From DYFX01 sp964400625 (GTDB lineage Bacteria; Patescibacteriota; Patescibacteriia; SG8-24; DYFX01), in assembly GCA_964400625.1 (NCBI GenBank), contig CAYNUS010000003.1:62001-126000 (forward strand): 64,000 bases of DNA. The letters run 5' to 3'. The translations under genes were made by a program, and so were the position numbers. Shown one piece after another: positions 14,690-21,584 of the stretch. Position 1 is the first letter of the stretch. Every line of letters begins with the position of its first letter. A model generated the notes under the pieces. It worked only from the letters and a program-made list of their open reading frames with translations. It was not told the origin of the DNA and did no database searches.

Positions 14690-15307
14690 ATGAAGAATCC
14701 CTACACGATCACGTCCATGATGGAGAACAACTATCTCGTCCCGACGGTCATCGAGAAGACGCCGATGGGCGAGCGCGCCTACGACATCTACTCGCGCCTG
14801 CTCAAGGACCGCATCATCTTCCTGGGCGACGGCATCGACGACGGCATCGCCAACGTCATCATCGCGCAGCTGCTCTTCCTCGAGAGCCAGGACAAGGAGC
14901 GCGACATCAAGCTCTACATCAACTCGCCCGGCGGTTCCGTCACGGCGGGCATGGCGATCATGGACACCATGAACCTCATCAAGCCGGACGTCTCGACGAT
15001 CTGCGTCGGCATGGCCGCCTCGATGGGCGCGTTCCTGCTCGCGGCCGGTGCCAAAGGCAAGCGCTTCGCCCTGCCGAACTCCGAGATCATGATCCACCAG
15101 GTGCTCGGCGGCGCCGAAGGCCAGGCCTCCGACATCAAGATCCGCGCCGAGCGCATCCTGAAGATGAAGGACGACCTGAACCGCCACCTCTCGAACTTCA
15201 CCGGACAGCCCTTCGCCAAGATCGAGAAGGACACCGACCGCGACAACTTCATGACGGCGACGGAGGCGCAGAAGTACGGCCTCATCGACAAGGTGATCAA
15301 AAAATAG
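14690..15307 (+). CDS. clpP: ATP-dependent Clp protease proteolytic subunit
   Basis: The ClpP family is clear from INSPGGSVTAGMAIMDTM, the nucleophile in GMAASMGAFLL (Ser) and the His in EIMIHQVLGG; the third residue is the Asp near the DTDRDNFM stretch. I start it at 14690 (205 aa). The longer ATG at 14657 would put the likely -10 box TATCCT (14663-14668) inside the gene. The protein forms the barrel protease that degrades substrates fed by Clp ATPases, none of which is encoded nearby. Confidence 0.95.
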   Translation: MKNPYTITSMMENNYLVPTVIEKTPMGERAYDIYSRLLKDRIIFLGDGIDDGIANVIIAQLLFLESQDKERDIKLYINSPGGSVTAGMAIMDTMNLIKPDVSTICVGMAASMGAFLLAAGAKGKRFALPNSEIMIHQVLGGAEGQASDIKIRAERILKMKDDLNRHLSNFTGQPFAKIEKDTDRDNFMTATEAQKYGLIDKVIKK

Positions 15308-15332
15308 ATCCCTCGGCTCCGCTCGGGATGAC
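15308..15332. repeat. Dispersed 25-bp repeat, copy 1
   Basis: ATCCCTCGGCTCCGCTCGGG followed by ATGAC directly abuts the clpP stop. Near-identical copies occur at 49402-49426 (inverted) and 52722-52746. The core CCTCGGCTYCGCTCGG is partly palindromic. Confidence 0.75.
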
Positions 15333-15339
15333 GAAAAGA

Positions 15340-15376
15340 TAAAGCCCCGCATCCATACAGGCATGCGGGGCTTTTT
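15340..15376. terminator. Bidirectional terminator
   Basis: AAAGCCCCGCAT pairs with ATGCGGGGCTTT, with T-runs on both strands, between clpP and the convergent gene ending at 15391. Confidence 0.9.
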
Positions 15377-15390
15377 CTGAGTCGAGGCTT

Positions 15391-15717
15391 CTACATCATG
15401 CAGAAGGTCGGGTCGTAGATGCCGGTGGGCGCCGTGTGGACGCCCGTCTTCTGGTTCTCCCAGTCGTCCTTCTCATCGAAGGGGTTGGGGACCGCGTCGC
15501 TCGGCAGGCGCATCGGCTGGGTCGGCACGTCGGTGATCTCGCCCGCGGGCACGCCGTCGAAGACCTCGTCGTCGGTCGGCGCGCGGGAGGGGTCGTCCGG
15601 CGTCGGCGGCAGGGGCTCGGCCTCGCCGTCGATGTGCGTGCGCACGGCGTCCTCGATCGAACCGGGGGCCGAGGCGCGGACGCGCGCGGCGTGCATCATC
15701 ATGTCGGGGTCGGTCAT
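15391..15717 (-). CDS. Hypothetical acidic protein, 108 aa
   Basis: The sequence is rich in Asp, Glu and Pro (EAEPLPPTPDDPSRAPTDDE), lacks hydrophobic segments and is probably disordered. It is the last of three genes joined by ATGA overlaps (16318 to 15391). AAGGAGAGACC precedes its ATG. No function can be assigned. Confidence 0.65.
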   Translation of the reverse strand: MTDPDMMMHAARVRASAPGSIEDAVRTHIDGEAEPLPPTPDDPSRAPTDDEVFDGVPAGEITDVPTQPMRLPSDAVPNPFDEKDDWENQKTGVHTAPTGIYDPTFCMM

Positions 15718-16055
15718 GGTCTCTCCTTCTTGTCGGTGCGGGGTGGAAGTTTCGGGAAGAGTTCCCGGTAGAGGCGGCGGTCGTTCTCTTCGCAGGCGGC
15801 GGACATCTTCCAGCGGTGGCAGAGCATGATCGCTTGCGCGGTCATGCCCGACCGGTGGAAGCGGCGGATCGCGTCGAGCATGCGCCCGGCGTCCCAGTAC
15901 GCCTCGTACGCGACGGCGTGCATGGCGGCCAGGTGCAGATGCTCGTCGTCGAGCATCTGCTCCAGGCGCGCTCCGGCGAGCGCGGCGACGTCGTCGATCG
16001 GCGCGCGCTCCTTGCGGAGGCGCAGCAGGAGGTCGTCGACCTCCTCGCCGTTCAT
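15714..16055 (-). CDS. Hypothetical helical protein, 113 aa
   Basis: The start at 16055 overlaps the stop of the upstream gene (ATGA). The protein is alpha-helical, with several His, Met and Cys residues in its second half (FHRSGMTAQAIMLCHRWKMSAACEENDR), and has no membrane segment. It is the middle gene of a coupled trio with the membrane protein at 16052-16318 and the acidic protein at 15391-15717. The function is unknown. Confidence 0.7.
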   Translation of the reverse strand: MNGEEVDDLLLRLRKERAPIDDVAALAGARLEQMLDDEHLHLAAMHAVAYEAYWDAGRMLDAIRRFHRSGMTAQAIMLCHRWKMSAACEENDRRLYRELFPKLPPRTDKKERP

Positions 16056-16318
16056 GGTCCGACCCGCGCGGCGCCGAACGCCACCGGGACCCCTTCGAGC
16101 GGGATGCGCGACGGGGCGGACTTCGGGGCGTCGATCGCCGGCGCGGGCGGCCGCTCGAAGCGGCTCATCTCGTCCCGCACGGCGACGCCGAGCCGATGGG
16201 CTCCGGCGACGGGCAGGAAGGCGAAGACGACGGCGGCGAAGACCATGAAGAACGACGTGATCAGCCACTGGTCGAACTCCGGGCGTTGAAGGAACGGAAG
16301 CCGTTCGGTCTCATGCAT
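16052..16318 (-). CDS. Small membrane protein, 88 aa
   Basis: AAAGGAG precedes the ATG. One TM segment covers residues about 19-40 (LITSFFMVFAAVVFAFLPVAGA), with a Pro-rich C-terminal tail. It is the first gene of the coupled trio. The 180 nt upstream hold GC-rich hairpins, including CCTAGCGCC/GGCGCTAGG at 16446-16468, with no U-tract and no clear promoter. Confidence 0.7.
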   Translation of the reverse strand: MHETERLPFLQRPEFDQWLITSFFMVFAAVVFAFLPVAGAHRLGVAVRDEMSRFERPPAPAIDAPKSAPSRIPLEGVPVAFGAARVGP

Positions 16319-16500
16319 CGGATCTCCTTTGGTCGGCGGTTGGGTGGGGTGCCGGTCGGACCGCGGGCGCGGTCTCCATCGGGCTCCCTCCTTGAAGGCG
16401 TCGTTCCGTCGAGGGGGACGGAAGGGCGCCCTCGAGGAGAGAGCCTAGCGCCGGATGGGGCGCTAGGCCTCGGAGGACGGAGAGTCGGGCGGAAGGAACG

Positions 16501-17316
16501 TCACTCGCAGAAGAGCTGGCGGGCGGCCGCGATGTCCTCGGGGCCGTCGATCGGCAGGCCGGCCTCCTCGCACATCTTGCGGATGTCCTCGTCGGTCGGA
16601 CCCGGCCCGGCGCCGGCGAGCGCGGCGAGCGGGCCGTCGGCGTCATCGGCCCCGGGGACCGTGACCGAGACGGTGCCGCACGCGGCGCGCTTGCGGTCGC
16701 GGTTGGCCTGGCGGTTGCGCAGGTGGTTGATGGTCTTGCGCAGGAGCCGGACGGTCTCGTCGAGACGGGCGGCGTGATCGGCGACGGCCTTCTTGGCCTC
16801 CGCGATCGCGGCGTCCAGGTTGCCGAGGCGCGTGTCGACGCCCTTGCGGAACGCCTCGGCGCGCTTCAGCGCCTCCTGGGCCTTGCCGCGCTCCTCCTCC
16901 GCGGCGAGGATCTGCACGCGCAGTTCCTCGATGCGGTCCTTGCGGGTGGGGAGCGCGAGCCCGGCGACGACCTTGGAGGACGTCGGGACGGGCTCGTCGT
17001 CGGCGTCGCTCAGCGCGGCGCGGTGGTGGTCGATGCTCTCGCCGAGCTTCTTCAGCTTGGCGTCGATCATCGTCACCGCGTGCCGCGCCTTGCGGACGGC
17101 CTTGTCGCGCGTCGGGATGCCGGCCGCCGCCGTGGCCTTCTGGGCCTCGAGCTTGGCGACCGCGGCGGGCAGCCGCACGAGGTCGGCCAGGTAGATGCCG
17201 ATCTTCGCGACGGCCGGGTGGATGTCGTCGGCCGCGGGCAGGTCGGCGTCGACCTTGAGGACGACGTCGTCGAGGATCTTCGCGAGGGAACGGAACATGT
17301 CGATGGTCGCGGGCAT
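16501..17316 (-). CDS. Coiled-coil protein, 271 aa
   Basis: After a short N-terminal segment (MPATIDMFRSLAKILDDVVL), most of the chain is helical with heptads (RKDRIEELRVQILAAEEERG, AEAFRKGVDTRLGNLDAAIA). The tail is basic, then contains a Gly/Ala-rich linker and ends in a small Cys-containing helix. CAAGGAGGCCACC precedes the ATG. No signal peptide is seen. It could be structural or a scaffold. No family was recognised. Confidence 0.75.
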   Translation of the reverse strand: MPATIDMFRSLAKILDDVVLKVDADLPAADDIHPAVAKIGIYLADLVRLPAAVAKLEAQKATAAAGIPTRDKAVRKARHAVTMIDAKLKKLGESIDHHRAALSDADDEPVPTSSKVVAGLALPTRKDRIEELRVQILAAEEERGKAQEALKRAEAFRKGVDTRLGNLDAAIAEAKKAVADHAARLDETVRLLRKTINHLRNRQANRDRKRAACGTVSVTVPGADDADGPLAALAGAGPGPTDEDIRKMCEEAGLPIDGPEDIAAARQLFCE

Positions 17317-17445
17317 GGTGGCCTCCTTGGTCGCAGGGTCGTGGGGTGGGTTTCGGATGGTTCCGATCGACGTCCGAGCAGACGCTCAGGCGATCGAATG
17401 GGAACCCTCTCGCGAGAGAGGGGGTGAGGAGGAGGGGCGGACCGG

Positions 17446-17586
17446 TCAGTTCGCGGCGATGGCGAACGTCGCGAGCGCGGCGAGGAGGACGAGGCTGAAG
17501 ATCGCGTTCAGCGCGAACTTCTGTCCGGTGAGGCCCGAGAGCCTGACGGACTCCTGGTACCACTGGGTCTGCGTGATCTTGATCAT
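17446..17586 (-). CDS. Small membrane protein, 46 aa
   Basis: MIKITQTQWYQESVRLSGLT leads into a single TM helix (residues 27-44) at the C-terminus. AAAGG lies 7 nt before the ATG. Strong hairpins without U-tracts flank it on both sides (17401-17422 and 17672-17699). It is one of four small minus-strand genes with the same spacing. Confidence 0.55.
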   Translation of the reverse strand: MIKITQTQWYQESVRLSGLTGQKFALNAIFSLVLLAALATFAIAAN

Positions 17587-17671
17587 GGAAAGGCCTTTCG
17601 GAAGGGGTTGGGGGATCGTGCGATCCGTCCGGAGCTTCTCGCGCGGATGCGGGAGCAGCGCCGGAGTGATC

Positions 17672-17699
17672 GCCCCGCCCGTCAGGTGACGGGCGGGGA
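17672..17699. other. Strong intergenic hairpin, copy 1
   Basis: CCCCGCCCGTCA and TGACGGGCGGGG form a perfect 12-bp stem with a 2-nt loop and no U-tract. The flank GGAGTGATC is shared with the second copy at 17967-18003. Confidence 0.6.
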
Positions 17700-17711
17700 A
17701 TCGGCCGCGAG

Positions 17712-17909
17712 CTAGAGCTCGTAGGCCGAGAGGACGTCGAGGTCCGCGATGGACCCGTGGCTCGAAGCGTCGAGCGAGCGGTTGATGTCGCCGCGGTTCA
17801 GCCGGTCGGCGGGGTCCTCGTGGTGGCGCGCGTCGCGCCAGTCGTTCGCGTCGATGGGAAAGAGCTGGGCCTGCTCCTGGCGGAGACGTTTCACGTTCTT
17901 GAGTCGCAT
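17712..17909 (-). CDS. Hypothetical protein, 65 aa
   Basis: AAAGGAAGCAG precedes the ATG. The sequence is basic at the N-terminus (MRLKNVKRLRQEQAQLFPID) and acidic later (SIADLDVLSAYEL), with an Asp/His-rich middle (NDWRDARHHEDPADRLN). There is no hydrophobic segment. It belongs to the small-gene series between 17446 and 18381 and has no recognised relatives. Confidence 0.55.
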   Translation of the reverse strand: MRLKNVKRLRQEQAQLFPIDANDWRDARHHEDPADRLNRGDINRSLDASSHGSIADLDVLSAYEL

Positions 17910-17966
17910 CTGCTTCCTTTCGTAGGTCCTTCCCGGACTCCTGTCGCACCATGCGGCAGAAGGACG

Positions 17967-18003
17967 GGAGTGATCTCCCCGCCTATGAAGCCGGCGGGGG
18001 AGG
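17967..18003. other. Strong intergenic hairpin, copy 2
   Basis: CTCCCCGCC pairs with GGCGGGGGAG around a 9-nt loop. As at copy 1, it is preceded by GGAGTGATC and an ATGCGG-n-AG segment, so the intergenic element recurs. Confidence 0.5.
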
Positions 18004-18014
18004 GCGTGAGCTTC

Positions 18015-18284
18015 TCAGAGCTCGTCGGGCTGGAGGTCGATGTCGGTGGTCTCGTTCAGCGCGGTCGCCGCGAGCTCGCGCATCTCCTGCGTCAGGTGCT
18101 TGTCGAAGGTCTTCGCGACCTTGCGGAGCTCCGACATGCAGCCGTGCCTGATCGCCAGACCGGCGATCTCGCTGACCTTCTCGGTCGTCGCGTCGGTGAC
18201 CTCATGGCCCCCGGCGGTGATGGCGCGCCAGGCGGCGGCGTAGTACTGCTTGGTATCGATGAGATGATCGAAGTCGTTTCTCAC
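18015..18284 (-). CDS. Hypothetical helical protein, 89 aa (GTG start)
   Basis: The GTG at 18284 follows AAAGGAC at good spacing. The protein is alpha-helical and mildly acidic at the end, with conserved-looking segments YYAAAWRAITAGG and MSELRKVAKTFDKHL. No membrane segment or known motif is present. It lies 10 nt after the TM microprotein 18295-18381 and probably shares its promoter. Confidence 0.6.
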   Translation of the reverse strand: MRNDFDHLIDTKQYYAAAWRAITAGGHEVTDATTEKVSEIAGLAIRHGCMSELRKVAKTFDKHLTQEMRELAATALNETTDIDLQPDEL

Positions 18285-18294
18285 GGTTGTCCTT

Positions 18295-18381
18295 TCAGGC
18301 GGGGTAGAGGGTGCCGATGAGGGCGATGGTGAACGCGATGAGCGCGTACTTGAGCATCCACTTCTGGGTCTTGGCGTCCAA
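18295..18381 (-). CDS. TM microprotein, 28 aa (TTG start)
   Basis: AGGAG precedes a TTG at 18381. The product LDAKTQKWMLKYALIAFTIA is almost entirely one amphipathic-to-hydrophobic helix ending TLYPA. An alternative TTG at 18486 would extend it by 35 residues with poor coding character. It is first behind the strong promoter at 18523-18551. The start choice is tentative. Confidence 0.45.
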   Translation of the reverse strand: MDAKTQKWMLKYALIAFTIALIGTLYPA

Positions 18382-18522
18382 GGATGTCTCCTGTGCTGGG
18401 GTTGGGAACGAAAACAGGCCATGTCCGGATACGAAAGAGGGGAGATCGTATGCGAGCACGGCCTGTGTTGCGTTCCGCTCCCTCAAGCGGCGTGGGTTCT
18501 AATGAACTCCATTACGAGGACC

Positions 18523-18551
18523 AGCATATCACGAAAAGACGCTTTTGTCAA
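18523..18551 (-). promoter_or_regulatory. Strong promoter TTGACA-17-TATGCT
   Basis: The boxes lie at 18546-18551 and 18523-18528 on the minus strand. It should drive the small-gene series with a leader of about 130 nt. Confidence 0.8.
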
Positions 18552-18658
18552 TACATGATGACAATAAATACGAAGTAGATTGAGCTTAATTCTGCTTCGT
18601 GAGCCTTAAATATGTCAGTATTTCGTGAAACAAACCGTGGAACACGGAGGGCGAATGC

Positions 18659-18687
18659 TTGACACGGAATAGGTCCCATGGTAGAGT
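18659..18687 (+). promoter_or_regulatory. Strong promoter TTGACA-17-TAGAGT
   Basis: The boxes lie at 18659-18664 and 18682-18687. The same box pair is seen before the tRNA-Gly and 23S rRNA genes. No protein gene follows on this strand. Confidence 0.8.
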
Positions 18688-18693
18688 GCAGCG

Positions 18694-18963
18694 TTGCTTG
18701 AGTAACCCTTCGTCACATCGACGAGGCACGCGCTCAGACATACGCTTCGTACGATGGCCGATCCGTTTCAGACCGACTCTTACCTGGTCTCTAGAAACTC
18801 GCGCTCACGACAAGCATGGGGATGGCTCATAGGGCATTTCGGGCTCCGGCTCGAACGCCCCTGTAAGACATCTTCTTGAGCGCGAATTCCTGCAGATCAA
18901 CCTTACCGTCGACTGAAATCGAGGAAGGAAAAAGAAAACCCCCGGGCTTGTCCGGGGGTTTTT
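18694..18963 (+). ncRNA. Candidate structured RNA, about 270 nt
   Basis: This segment lies between a stable-RNA-type promoter and a terminator (18937-18963). It has no convincing reading frame, is AT-richer than its surroundings and folds locally. GTTTCAGACC pairs with GGTCT-n3-GAAAC, and TTCGGGC pairs with GCTCGAA inside GGGC/GCCC. TGAGCGC near 18875 can pair with GCGCTCA at either about 18731 or 18806. I found no match to tmRNA ends, RNase P core motifs or the SRP GGAAG loop. A 6S-like RNA remains possible. The remaining part of this intergenic stretch (18552-18658) holds one 9-bp hairpin, CGAAGTAGA/TCTGCTTCG. Confidence 0.55.
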
Positions 18964-18965
18964 CG
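18937..18965. terminator. Bidirectional terminator
   Basis: AACCCCCGG pairs with CCGGGGGTT, with T-runs both ways. It ends the candidate RNA on the plus strand and the VanW gene on the minus strand. Confidence 0.9.
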
Positions 18966-18967
18966 TA

Positions 18968-20914
18968 TCACTGGACCGAAGGCGTCGCGGGCGTGGCCGA
19001 GGCCGAAGCGGTCTTCGGCGCCGTCTCCTTCAGCGAGCCGTCGCGCTGCAGCGTGATGTGCGGAGCGCCGGCCTTGCCGATCAGGCACTGCTCCTGCCAC
19101 GGCTTGTAGTGGCTGCGGAAGGTCTGCTCCTTCACGGTGCCGTCGGGGTAGGTGATCGTGTAGTCGAAGGTCGTGACGGCGCCGGCGGTCGGTTTCTCGA
19201 AGCAGGACTTCACGCCTTCGGCGAGCGCGGACGTCTCGATGAGTTTCGCCGGAGGCGGAGGCGTCTGCGCGAGCATCCTCACCTTGCCTTGCTCCTGCAC
19301 GCGCCCGTCGCGGGTGCCCCAGAGCTCGAAGCGCGCGATGTCGCCGATGACCTTGCCGATCAGGATGGCGTGGTGCTCGGTGTCGTTCACGAACTTGAAG
19401 TCCGGAGCGGGGTCGTAGAGCGTCGCGTCGGTGCCGACCGGTTCGTAGTAGCGCACGCGGAAAGAATGGTTCTGGCGCTCCGTGACGGGGAGGCCGGCGC
19501 CCATCACGCTGCGGAAGACGGTCGTGCCGACCTGGCAGAGGCCGCCGCCGTATTCGGGCACCGTGCGGTTGCCCTTGATGACGAGCTCCGTGAGCCATCC
19601 GCCGCTCGCGTCGAACGGCAGGAGATGCTCGATGAGCCCGAGTTCCTCGCCGGGCGCGATGACGAGGCCGTTCAGCTTGCTGATGCCGAGCGCGATGTTC
19701 TTGCGGCGGTTGGTGGGGGAGCCCGCGAAGTTCGAGGTGCCGTACCCGAGCATCTCGCGGATGCCGAGCTCTTCGGCGATCGGCGCGGACTTCGGCGACG
19801 GCGTCGTCAGCACCGCGATCGGGAACACGCCGTTCTCCGACGCCTCGAACTGCGCGTCGATGCGCGCGAGCGTCTCCTCGCGGTCGACGCGGCGGCCGAT
19901 CGTGCCGCCGACGAAATCCGTGACGCGCTTGCGGTCCTCGCTCAGCGTGAAGCTCGTCGGCTTGGCGTCGGTCTCGATCTCGCCGGCCGCGACGTCGAGG
20001 AGCGGCGCGATGACCTCGCGCTTCAGCGTCACGGCGATCATGCCGTCAGGGAGGCGCGTCAGTTCGAGCGATTTTTCAAGGGTTTTCTGAGTCAGCGTCC
20101 AGGTCTGGTCGTCGAAGGCGAGGCGCACGTCGCCGCGCGCGAGGGTCTTCAGGATGCGGGGCTTGGCCGCTTCGGCGTCCGCGACGGAGACGTCAGGCGC
20201 CTTCTCGACGACGGCGACGTCGACGGATGCGCCTTGCCAGCGCGCGAGCCCTTCGGTCGCGCGGTCGATCGCGGTCTCGTAGTCGAAGGCGGCGCCGGTG
20301 GCGTCGGGCAGGACCTCGATCGTCCAGTCGACGTGGACCTGAGGCGCGTCGGACGCGCTCGAGGTCGCGCCGCGCGTCTCTTCGCGCGTGATGACGATGG
20401 CGGCGTCCTTCGCCGGGCGCTCGAGCGCGCCGAAGCGGAGGTTCATGAGGTCGCGCAGGGCGCGCTTGTCGATCGTCAGCGCGACGGGTCGCTCGACCTT
20501 CGTGAAGAAAGCCTGGATGTTGGCCTTGATGAGTTCCGCCGGACCTTCGTCGTGTCCGAACGCGAAGGCATCGCGCACCATGGCGTCGAGATCGTACGTG
20601 ATGGGGGACTGCGACGGCGGCGCGGAGGAGGTGTCGTTGGCGCGCACCGTCAGGCTGCGGTCCTGATAGCGGAACTGGACGCCGCTCACGTTGACCGCGC
20701 GCATGGCTTCCTCGAGACGCGCACGCGCCTCCGTGGTCGTGAGCCCGCCGACGTCGACGCCGCCGACCGAGACGTTCGGCAGCATGCGGCCGTCCGCGCG
20801 CACGACCTGGACGGCGACGAGTCCCGAAAGCAGGATGAGCGAAACGACTCCCGCCAAGATCACGCGCTTGGGGGAGCCGACGAATTTCTTCAGGATGTTC
20901 TTGGACTCGCTCAT
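18968..20914 (-). CDS. VanW-family membrane protein
   Basis: The 648-residue protein has one TM anchor (about residues 18-40). A tandem pair of peptidoglycan-binding-4-like regions follows (to about 390), then a VanW domain (about 403-535). Its hallmarks are KNIALGISKLNGLVIAPGEE, EYGGGLCQVGTTVFRSV and FKFVNDTEHHAILI. A G5-like tail (YTITYPDGTVKEQTFRSHY) completes the usual layout. It probably acts outside the cell on or near peptidoglycan. No Shine-Dalgarno sequence is evident. It lies 27 nt after hsp20 and probably shares its promoter. Confidence 0.9.
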   Translation of the reverse strand: MSESKNILKKFVGSPKRVILAGVVSLILLSGLVAVQVVRADGRMLPNVSVGGVDVGGLTTTEARARLEEAMRAVNVSGVQFRYQDRSLTVRANDTSSAPPSQSPITYDLDAMVRDAFAFGHDEGPAELIKANIQAFFTKVERPVALTIDKRALRDLMNLRFGALERPAKDAAIVITREETRGATSSASDAPQVHVDWTIEVLPDATGAAFDYETAIDRATEGLARWQGASVDVAVVEKAPDVSVADAEAAKPRILKTLARGDVRLAFDDQTWTLTQKTLEKSLELTRLPDGMIAVTLKREVIAPLLDVAAGEIETDAKPTSFTLSEDRKRVTDFVGGTIGRRVDREETLARIDAQFEASENGVFPIAVLTTPSPKSAPIAEELGIREMLGYGTSNFAGSPTNRRKNIALGISKLNGLVIAPGEELGLIEHLLPFDASGGWLTELVIKGNRTVPEYGGGLCQVGTTVFRSVMGAGLPVTERQNHSFRVRYYEPVGTDATLYDPAPDFKFVNDTEHHAILIGKVIGDIARFELWGTRDGRVQEQGKVRMLAQTPPPPAKLIETSALAEGVKSCFEKPTAGAVTTFDYTITYPDGTVKEQTFRSHYKPWQEQCLIGKAGAPHITLQRDGSLKETAPKTASASATPATPSVQ

Positions 20915-20941
20915 TGGGGATGCCGCGTCCGCGGCCGGGGA

Positions 20942-21343
20942 TCAGCTGATGAGTTTCACGGGGATGTTGCGGGAGTGCTGGGCCTTGGGCATCACGATCG
21001 TGAGCACGCCGTCCTTCAAGGTCGCCTTGGCGTCCTCGCTCTTCACGTCGCTCGGAAGGATGATGGTCCTGGAGAACTTGCCCCAGTAGCATTCGCGCAC
21101 GAAGTATTCGCCTTGCGTGACGGACTCCGCGTGCTCGCGCTTGCCTTTGATGGTCAGCATGTCGCGGTTGAGGAAGATCTCGAGATCCTCCGGTTCCACG
21201 CCCGCGATCGTCGATTTCACCACGATGGCGTCGCCTTTCTGATAGACGTCCACCGACAATTGGCCCTCGAGATCGTCCGCCAACCAGTGGTCTTCCACTT
21301 TGACGTTCTCGGGTTTCTTAGCCTGCGTCTTGCGCTTGGCCAT
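20942..21343 (-). CDS. Small heat-shock protein, Hsp20/alpha-crystallin family
   Basis: Residues about 25-115 form the alpha-crystallin domain (VYQKGDAIVVKSTIAGVEPE, LTIKGKREH and the closing ATLKDGVLTIVMPKA with its GVL motif). The C-terminus carries an I-x-V variant (NIPVKLIS) for oligomer contacts. The 133-residue length is typical. It would hold unfolding proteins in a refoldable state. The promoter is a standard TTGCCA-17-TAAAGT, with no CIRCE element visible, so heat control is not evident. Confidence 0.92.
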   Translation of the reverse strand: MAKRKTQAKKPENVKVEDHWLADDLEGQLSVDVYQKGDAIVVKSTIAGVEPEDLEIFLNRDMLTIKGKREHAESVTQGEYFVRECYWGKFSRTIILPSDVKSEDAKATLKDGVLTIVMPKAQHSRNIPVKLIS

Positions 21344-21374
21344 AGCCTAAGGGTGATGAATGAGAACCACCCTC

Positions 21375-21403
21375 ACTTTAGCGCATTCTATACGGCTTGG
21401 CAA
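21375..21403 (-). promoter_or_regulatory. Promoter TTGCCA-17-TAAAGT
   Basis: The boxes lie at 21398-21403 and 21375-21380 on the minus strand, upstream of hsp20-vanW. Confidence 0.75.
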
Positions 21404-21447
21404 GCGGATTTCGGCTGTAATCTCAGCTAAAATAGTGTCAAAAAGTC

Positions 21448-21476
21448 TTGACAAAACTCGGTAAACGTGCTATCAT
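21448..21476 (+). promoter_or_regulatory. Promoter TTGACA-17-TATCAT
   Basis: The boxes lie at 21448-21453 and 21471-21476. It resembles the promoters at 24130 and 55673 (TTGACAAAA...GC-TAT). The leader is about 100 nt. Confidence 0.82.
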
Positions 21477-21584
21477 GCCGGGTCACGATGGAGCAGGGAT
21501 TCACCCCTCCGTGCCGTGGCTAGGCCCTCGTGCCGAAACGCACCCGGGCCGACCGACGGCTCATTGACAACCTGGAGGAAACAC

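Noticed and set aside
17672..17699. Intrinsic terminator
   Set aside because: The stem is perfect, but neither strand has a T-run after it.
18694..18963. tmRNA, RNase P RNA or SRP RNA
   Set aside because: There is no tRNA-like end with CCA, no GAAAGUCC-type RNase P core and no GGAAG SRP loop.
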